From positions 622,501-686,500 of the forward strand of contig NC_088295.1 in assembly GCF_032854445.1 (NCBI RefSeq): a stretch of DNA of 64,000 nt, in the 5' to 3' direction. The position numbers and the translations under genes were made by a program. The notes under the pieces are model-generated. The model saw only the letters and a program-made list of their open reading frames with translations, was not told the DNA's origin and searched no databases. The DNA is from Liolophura sinensis. Taxonomy: Eukaryota > Mollusca > Polyplacophora > Chitonida > Chitonidae. Position 1 is the first letter of the stretch, and every line of letters starts with the position of its first letter. Positions 48,801-57,800 of the stretch are shown here, piece by piece.

Positions 48801-51800
48801 GATTTCCTCTTAATCCACACCTCAGACTGGGTGCAATGGTTTGCTCTCCATCTACACATCCAGCTAAATGCCATGGTTTGCTCTCCACCCATACAGTTAG
48901 CTTGGCGCAATGGTTTGCTCTCCATCTACACATCGAGCTAGATGCAATAGTGTGCTCTTCCTCCACTCATCGAACTAGGTGCAATGGTTTGCTCTCCACC
49001 CACACATCTAGCTAGATGCAATGGTTTGCTCTCTATCCACACATCGAACTAGGTGCAAAGGTTTGCTCTCCATCCACACATCAAAGTAGGTGCAATGGTT
49101 TTGCTCTCCATCCGCACCTCGAACTAGGTGCAATGGATTGCTCTCCATCTACACATCGAACTAGGTGCAATGGTTTGCTCTCCATCCACACATCTAGCTA
49201 GATGCAATGGTTTGCTCTCCATTCACACATCGAACTAGATGCAATGGTTTGCTCTCCATCCACACATCGAACTACATGCAATGGTTTGCTCTCCATCTAC
49301 ACATCGAGCTAGATGCAATTGTTTGCTCTCCATCCACACATCGAACTAGGTGCAATGGTTTGCTGTCCATCCACACATCGAACTAGGTGCAATGGTTTGC
49401 TCTCCATCCACACATCGAACTAGATGCAATGGTTTGCTCTCCATCCAAACATCGAGCTAGATGCAATTGTTTGCTCTCCATCCACTCATCGAGCTAGATG
49501 CAATGGTTTGCTCTTCATCCACACATCGAACTAGGTGCAATGGTTTGCTCTCCATCTACAAATCGAGCTAGATGCAATGGTTTGCTCTCCATCCACACAT
49601 CTAGCTAGATGCCATGGTTTGCTCTCTATCCACACGTCTAGCTAGATCCAATGGTTTGCTCTCCACCCATACAATTAGCTTGGCGCAATGGTTTGCTCTC
49701 CATCCATTCATCGAACTAGATGCAATGGTTTGCTCTCCAACCATACAATAAGCTTGGCACAATGGTTTGCTCTCCATCAACACATCTAGCTAGGTGCAAT
49801 GGTTTGCTCTCCATCCACACATCTAGCTAGATGCCATGGTTTGCTCTCCATCTACACATCGAGCTAAATGCAATGGTTTGGTCTTCATCCACACATCGAA
49901 CTAGGCGCAATGGTTTGCTCTCCATCCACACATCGAACTAGGCGCAATGGTTTGCTCTCCATCCACACATCGAACTAGATGCAATGGTTTGCTCTCCATC
50001 CACACATCGAGCTAGGTGCAATGGTTTGCTCTCCACCCACACATCTAGCTAGATGCAATGGTTTGCTCTCCATCTACACATCCAGCTAAATGCCATGGTT
50101 TGCTCTCCACCCATACAGTTAGCTTGGCGCAATGGTTTGCTCTCCATCTACACATCGAGCTAGATGCAATAGTGTGCTCTTCCTCCACTCATCGAACTAG
50201 GTGCAATGGTTTGCTCTCCACCCACACATCTAGCTAGATGCAATGGTTTGCTCTCTATCCACACATCGAACTAGGTGCAAAGGTTTGCTCTCCATCCACA
50301 CATCAAAGTAGGTGCAATGGTTTGCTCTCCATCCGCACCTCGAACTAGGTGCAATGGATTGCTCTCCATCTACACATCGAACTAGGTGCAATGGTTTGCT
50401 CTCCATCCACACATCTAGCTAGATGCAATGGTTTGCTCTCCATTCACACATCGAACTAGATGCAATGGTTTGCTCTCCATCCACACATCGAACTACATGC
50501 AATGGTTTGCTCTCCATCTACACATCGAGCTAGATGCAATTGTTTGCTCTCCATCCACACATCGAACTAGGTGCAATGGTTTGCTGTCCATCCACACATC
50601 GAACTAGGTGCAATGGTTTGCTCTCCATCCACACATCGAACTAGATGCAATGGTTTGCTCTCCATCCAAACATCGAGCTAGATGCAATTGTTTGCTCTCC
50701 ATCCACTCATCGAGCTAGATGCAATGGTTTGCTCTTCATCCACACATCGAACTAGGTGCAATGGTTTGCTCTCCATCTACAAATCGAGCTAGATGCAATG
50801 GTTTGCTCTCCATCCACACATCTAGCTAGATGCCATGGTTTGCTCTCTATCCACACGTCTAGCTAGATCCAATGGTTTGCTCTCCACCCATACAATTAGC
50901 TTGGCGCAATGGTTTGCTCTCCATCCATTCATCGAACTAGATGCAATGGTTTGCTCTCCAACCATACAATAAGCTTGGCACAATGGTTTGCTCTCCATCA
51001 ACACATCTAGCTAGGTGCAATGGTTTGCTCTCCATCCACACATCTAGCTAGATGCCATGGTTTGCTCTCCATCTACACATCGAGCTAAATGCAATGGTTT
51101 GGTCTTCATCCACACATCGAACTAGGCGCAATGGTTTGCTCTCCATCCACACATCGAACTAGGCGCAATGGTTTGCTCTCCATCCACACATCGAACTAGA
51201 TGCAATGGTTTGCTCTCCATCCACACATCGAGCTAGGTGCAATGGTTTGCTCTCCACCCACACATCTAGCTAGATGCAATGGTTTGCTCTCCATCCACAC
51301 ATCGAACTAGGTGCAAAGGTTTGCTCTCCATCCACACATCAAAGTAGGTGCAATGGTTTGCTCTCCATCCGCACCTCGAACTAGGTGCAATGGATTGCTC
51401 TCCATCTACACATCGAACTAGGTGCAATGGTTTGCTCTCCATCCACACATCTAGCTAGATGCAATGGTTTGCTCTCCATTCACACATCGAACTAGATGCA
51501 ATGGTTTGCTCTCCATCCACACATCGAACTAGATGCAATGGTTTGCTCTCCATCTACACATCGAGCTAGATGCAATTGTTTGCTCTCCATCCACACATCG
51601 AACTAGGTGCAATGGTTTGCTGTCCATCCACACATCGAACTAGGTGCAATGGTTTGCTCTCCATCCACACATCGAACTAGATGCAATGGTTTGCTCTCCA
51701 TCCAAACATCGAGCTAGATGCAATTGTTTGCTCTCCATCCACTCATCGAGCTAGATGCAATGGTTTGCTCTTCATCCACACATCGAACTAGGTGCAATGG

Positions 51801-54800
51801 TTTGCTCTCCATCTACAAATCGAGCTAGATGCAATGGTTTGCTCTCCATCCACACATCTAGCTAGATGCCATGGTTTGCTCTCTATCCACACGTCTAGCT
51901 AGATCCAATGGTTTGCTCTCCACCCATACAATTAGCTTGGCGCAATGGTTTGCTCTCCATCCATTCATCGAACTAGATGCAATGGTTTGCTCTCCAACCA
52001 TACAATAAGCTTGGCACAATGGTTTGCTCTCCATCAACACATCTAGCTAGGTGCAATGGTTTGCTCTCCATCCACACATCTAGCTAGATGCCATGGTTTG
52101 CTCTCCATCTACACATCGAGCTAAATGCAATGGTTTGGTCTTCATCCACACATCGAACTAGGCGCAATGGTTTGCTCTCCATCCACACATCGAACTAGGC
52201 GCAATGGTTTGCTCTCCATCCACACATCGAACTAGATGCAATGGTTTGCTCTCCATCCACACATCGAGCTAGGTGCAATGGTTTGCTCTCCATCCACACA
52301 TCGAACTAGGTGCAATGGTTTGCTCTCCATCCACACATCGAGCTAGATGCAATGGTTTGCTCTTCATCCACACATCGAACTAGGTGCAATGGTTTGCTCT
52401 CCATCTACACATCGAGCTAGATGCAATGGTTTGCTCTCCATCCACACATCTAGCTAGATGCAATGGTTTGCTCTCCACCCATACAATTAGCTTGGCGCAA
52501 TGGTTTGCTCTCCATCCACTCATCGAACTAGGTGCAATGGTTTGCTCTCCAACCATACAATTAGCTTGGCACAATGGTTTGCTCTCCATCCACACATCGA
52601 GCTAGATGCAATGGTTTGCTCTCCATCTACACATCGAACTAGATGCAATGGTTTGCTCTACATTCACACATCGAACTAGGTGCAATGGTTTGCTCTCCAT
52701 TCACACATCGAACTAGATGCAATGGTTTGGTCTTCATCCACACATCGAACTAGATGCAATGGTTTGCTCTCCATCTACACATCGAGCTAGATGCAAAGGT
52801 TTGCTCTCCATCCACACATCGAACTAGGCGCAATGGTTTGCTTTCCATCCACACATCGAACTAGGCGCAATGGTTTGCTCTCCATCCACACATCGAACTA
52901 GATGCAATGGTTTGCTCTCCATCCACACATCGAGCTAGGTGCAATGGTTTGCTCTCCATCCACACATCGAACTAGATGCAATGGTTTGCTCTCTATCCAC
53001 ACATCGAGCTAGATGCAATGGTTTGCTCTTCATCCACACATCGAACTAGATGCAATGGTTTGCTCTCCATCTACACATCGAGCTAGATGCAATGGTTTGC
53101 TCTCCATCCACACATCTAGCTAGATGCCATGGTTTGCTCTCTATCCACACATCGAACTAGATGCAATGGTTTGCTCTCCACCCATACAATTAGCTTGGCG
53201 CAATGGTTTGCTCTCCATCCACTCATCGAACTAGATGCAATGGTTTGCTCTCCAACCATACAATTAGCTTGGCACAATGGTTTGCTCTTCATCCACACAT
53301 CTAGCTAGGTGCAATGGTTTGCTCTCCATCCACACATCGAGCTAGATGCAATGGTTTGCTCTCCATCTACACATCGAGCTAGATGCAATGGTTTGGTCTT
53401 CATCCACACATCGAACTATGTGCAATGGTTTGCTCTCCATCCACATATCGAGTTAGGCGCAATGGTTTGCTCTCTATTCACACATATAGCAAGGTGCTCT
53501 GGTTTGCGTTACGAGTCAGCAAATCTGAGCACAGATATTTTTGACGCCTGTCTAAATTAATGACAATACTGTAATTCCAAATCTTTACAACAAATATAAC
53601 ACCTAAGCATTTCCACAATTACACAATGATATGGTGAGCCAGGCAATATAAATAAAAAGTACTTAGCTGAATAGCTAAAGTCCTGGCTTAAGAAAGTCCT
53701 TAAGTATTGTGATAATTACTTAAGTAATGTGTGTTTCCGGAGTAATCCTGAACAACAGGCGAAGTCCTGGTAGGAGATTGTGTGTCCTTGCTCGATCTTC
53801 CATTCCAAATGAAAGTCCTCCAGATAATGGATCAGATAGTCCAGTCAATTATGAGAATCCTGGTACATAAATCCAGGTGTCTCAAGGTGAACAGCCTTTA
53901 GCGTGAAGTGCACATAATCAACGGTAAATCCAATGCTGTGTCCGGTACACGCATCTTCACTACATTCTAATGCAAATATTATAGACTATGTCAGGCTAGG
54001 TCTGCTCCTCTTGATGCTCACTCTTCTGTCTAACTCTACCCACTGATAAAATGCTGGGTCACGGCTAGGTCAAGTCTAAGATGCTTTCCTTTAAATCCAC
54101 ACATCGAGCTAGGTTCAATGCTTTCCTCTCCATCTATACATCTAGCTACGTGCAATGGTTTGCTCAAAATCCACACATGCAGCGAGGTTCAATGTTTTGC
54201 TCAAAATTCATACATCTACCTACGTGCAATGTTTTGCTCTCCATCCACACATCCAGCGAGGTTCAATGTTTTGCTCTCCATCCATACATCCAGCTAGGTG
54301 CAATGGTTTGGTCTCCATCCACACATCCAGCGAGGTTCAATGCTTTGCTCTCCATCCATACATCCAGCTAGGTGTAATGGTTTGGTCTCCACCCATACAT
54401 ATAGCTAGATGCAATGGTTTGCTCAAAATCCACACATCCAGCGAGGTTGAATGTTTTGCTCCCCATCCATATATCTAGCTAGGTGTACTTGTTTGGTCTC
54501 CACCCATACATATAGCTAGATGCAATGGTTTGCTCAAAATCCACACATCCAACGAGGTTGAATGCTCTGCTCTCCATTCATACATATAGCTAGATGCAAT
54601 GGTTTGCTCAAAATCCACACATCGAGCGAGGTTGAATGCTTTGCTCTCAATCCATACATCCAGCTAGGTGTAATGGTTTGGTCTCCACCCATACATATAG
54701 CTAGATGCAATGGTTTCCTCTCTGTCCACACATCGAGCTACGCTCTATGCTTTGCAATTCATCCTTACATCTGCTTAGGTACAAAAGTTTGCTCTCTATC

Positions 54801-57800
54801 CATACATCTAACTGGGTGCAATGGTTTTTCCTTCACCCACACATCTTGCTAGGTGCAACAGTTTGCTCTCTATCCATACATCTAACTGGGTGCAATGGTT
54901 TTTCCTTCACCCACACATCTTGCTAGGTGCAATGAAATTGCTCTCCTTCAATGCATCTAGCTAGGTTCTGTGGTTTTCCTTCCATCCATACATGTAACTG
55001 GGTGTACTGGTTTGCTCTCCACCCATATATCTAGGTAGGTGTAATGGTTTGCTCTCCGTCCATCCATCGAGCTAACTGCAATAGTTTGCTCTTCAGCCGT
55101 AAATCTAACTAGATGCAATGGTTTGCTCTCCGTGCATACGTCTGACTTGGGGCAATTGTTTCCCCTGCATCCATACATCTAGCTAGGTTCAGTTGTTTTC
55201 TTTCCATCCATACATTTATCTAGGTGTAATGGATTGCTCTCCACCCATACATCTGAATGGGTGTCGTGGATTGCTCTCTATCGATACATCTAACTAGGTG
55301 CAATGGTTTGCTCTTTACGCATACACCTAGCTAGGTGTAATGGTTTGCTGTCCATCCATACATCTAAGAGGGTGGAATGGTTTGCTATCCACCCCTACAC
55401 ACCAGCCCGGATAGCACAGATGGTAGAGCGTCCGTTTGGGATCGGTAGATTCAGAATCAATCCTGGCTCAAGTCACACCTAAAACTTAGGAAAACGGGAA
55501 CTTTTAACTTCCTCGCTTGGCGTTCAGCTTGAAGTATAATGGCTCGGGCAGGGCGGCTTGCTTTTGGTGAGTCATCTCAGTTGAAGCAGCACTAGATGAA
55601 AGAGCGGTGGAAAATCCGTCCTGCGGCAAGGAGGCACATTACACACTTACTAGGGATTCCTTCGTCGTCATATGACTGAAAAATTGTTGAGTACGATGTT
55701 AAACCCCAAGCACTCGCACTCCACCCATACATCTAAGTGGGTGTAATGGTTTGCTCTCTATGCATTCATCTATATAGGTGCTATGGTTTGCTCTTTACGC
55801 ATACACCTAGCTAGGTGTAATGGTTTGCTCTCCATCCATGCATCTATCTAGGTGTAATGGTTTGCTCTCCACCCATATATCTAAGTGGGTGCAATGCTTT
55901 GCTGTCCACCCATACATCTAGCTAGGTGTAATGGTTTGCTCTGCATTCATACAACTACCCAGTTGCAGTGGTTTCCCCTTTATCCAAAAATCTAACTGGT
56001 TGTAATGGTTTGCTCTCCATCCATAGAACTAACTAGGTTCAGTGGTTTGCTCTAATCCTATACATCTAACTGGGTGCAATGGTTTTCCCTTTATCCAAAC
56101 ATCTAGCTAGGTGCTATGGTTTGTTCTCCATTCATACATCTAGCTAGGTGGAATGCTTGGCTCTCCATCCATACACCTGGCTAGGTGCAATGGTTTCTCC
56201 TTTATGCATACATGTCGTAATAATCGTATTAGTTTCCTTGAGAACCTCACATCTAGGCCAATAAAAACGCCCTGAATCCTCTATTTTATTCTCAACATTT
56301 CCTCAGGACAAAGAAGAATGGGACGTGGCCATGTTCCACGGTTCCTGGATGCACGAGGATACCGCCTGCTGCACGATGTGTTCTACAGGTAGACCTTAAT
56401 ACCACACTGACATATCACTGACATTCACACTAAGGCTCCCTGCGTTGTACGATGTGCTCTACAGGTAAACCTTTATACCCCATTACCAAACACTGACAAT
56501 CACTGTAAGACACCTTCCGTTGTATTATGTGCTCTACAGGTAAACCTTTATACCCCACTGACAATAACTGACAATCACCCTAAGACACCGACTGTTGTAC
56601 GATGTGTTCTACAGGTAAAGTTTTATACCCCATTAATAATAACTGACATTCACCCTAAGGCACTGACTGTTGTTCGATGTGTTCTACAGGAAAACTTTTG
56701 TTACCACTGACAATCACACTAAGGCACCGTCTGTTGTACAATGTGTTCTACAGGTAAACTTTTATACCCCACTGACAATCACTGACAATCACCCTAAGGC
56801 ACCGACTGTTGTACAATGTGTTCTACAGGTAAATCTTGATACCCCATTGACAATAACTGACATTCACCCTAAGGCACCGACTGTTGTACGATGTGTTCTA
56901 CAGGTAAACATTTGTTACCACTGACAATCACACTAAGGCACCGACTGTTGTACGATGTGTTCTACAGGTAAACCTTTATACCCCATTGACAATAACTGAC
57001 AATCAACCTAAGACACCGCCTTCTCTACAATGTGTTCTACAGGTAAACCTTGATACCCCACTGACAATAACTGACAATCACTCTAAGACACCGACTGTTG
57101 TACGATGTGTTCTACAGGGAAACCTTGATATCCCATTGACAATAACTGACAATCACTCTAAGACACCGACTGTTGTACGATGTGTTCTACAGGTAAACCT
57201 TTATACCCCATTGACAATAACTGACAATCACCCTAAGACACCGCCTTCTGTACAATGTGCTCTACAGGCAAACCTTGATACCCCATTGACAAAAACTGAC
57301 AATCACTCTAAGACACCGACTGTTGTACGATGTGTTCTACAGGTAAACCTTTATACCCTTTGACAATAACTTACAATCACACTTTGGCACCGTCTGTTGT
57401 ACGATGTGTTCTACAGGTAAACCTTGATACGCCATTGGCAATCATTGACAATAACACCAAAGCACCGCCTTCTGTACAATGTGTTCTACAGGTAAACCTT
57501 TATGCCCCATTGACAATAATTGACAATCACCCTGAGACACCGACTGTTGTACAATGTGTTCTACAGGTAAACCTTTATAGCCCATTGACAATAACTGACA
57601 ATCACCCTAAGACACCAACTGTTGTACGATGTGTTCTACAGGTAAACCTTTATAGCCCATTGACAATAACTGACAATCACCCTAAGACACTGACTGTTGT
57701 ACGATGTGTTCTACAGGTAAACCTTGATACGCCATTGGCAATCATTGACAATAACACCAATGCACCGCCTTCTGCACGATGTGTTCTACAGGTAAACCTT

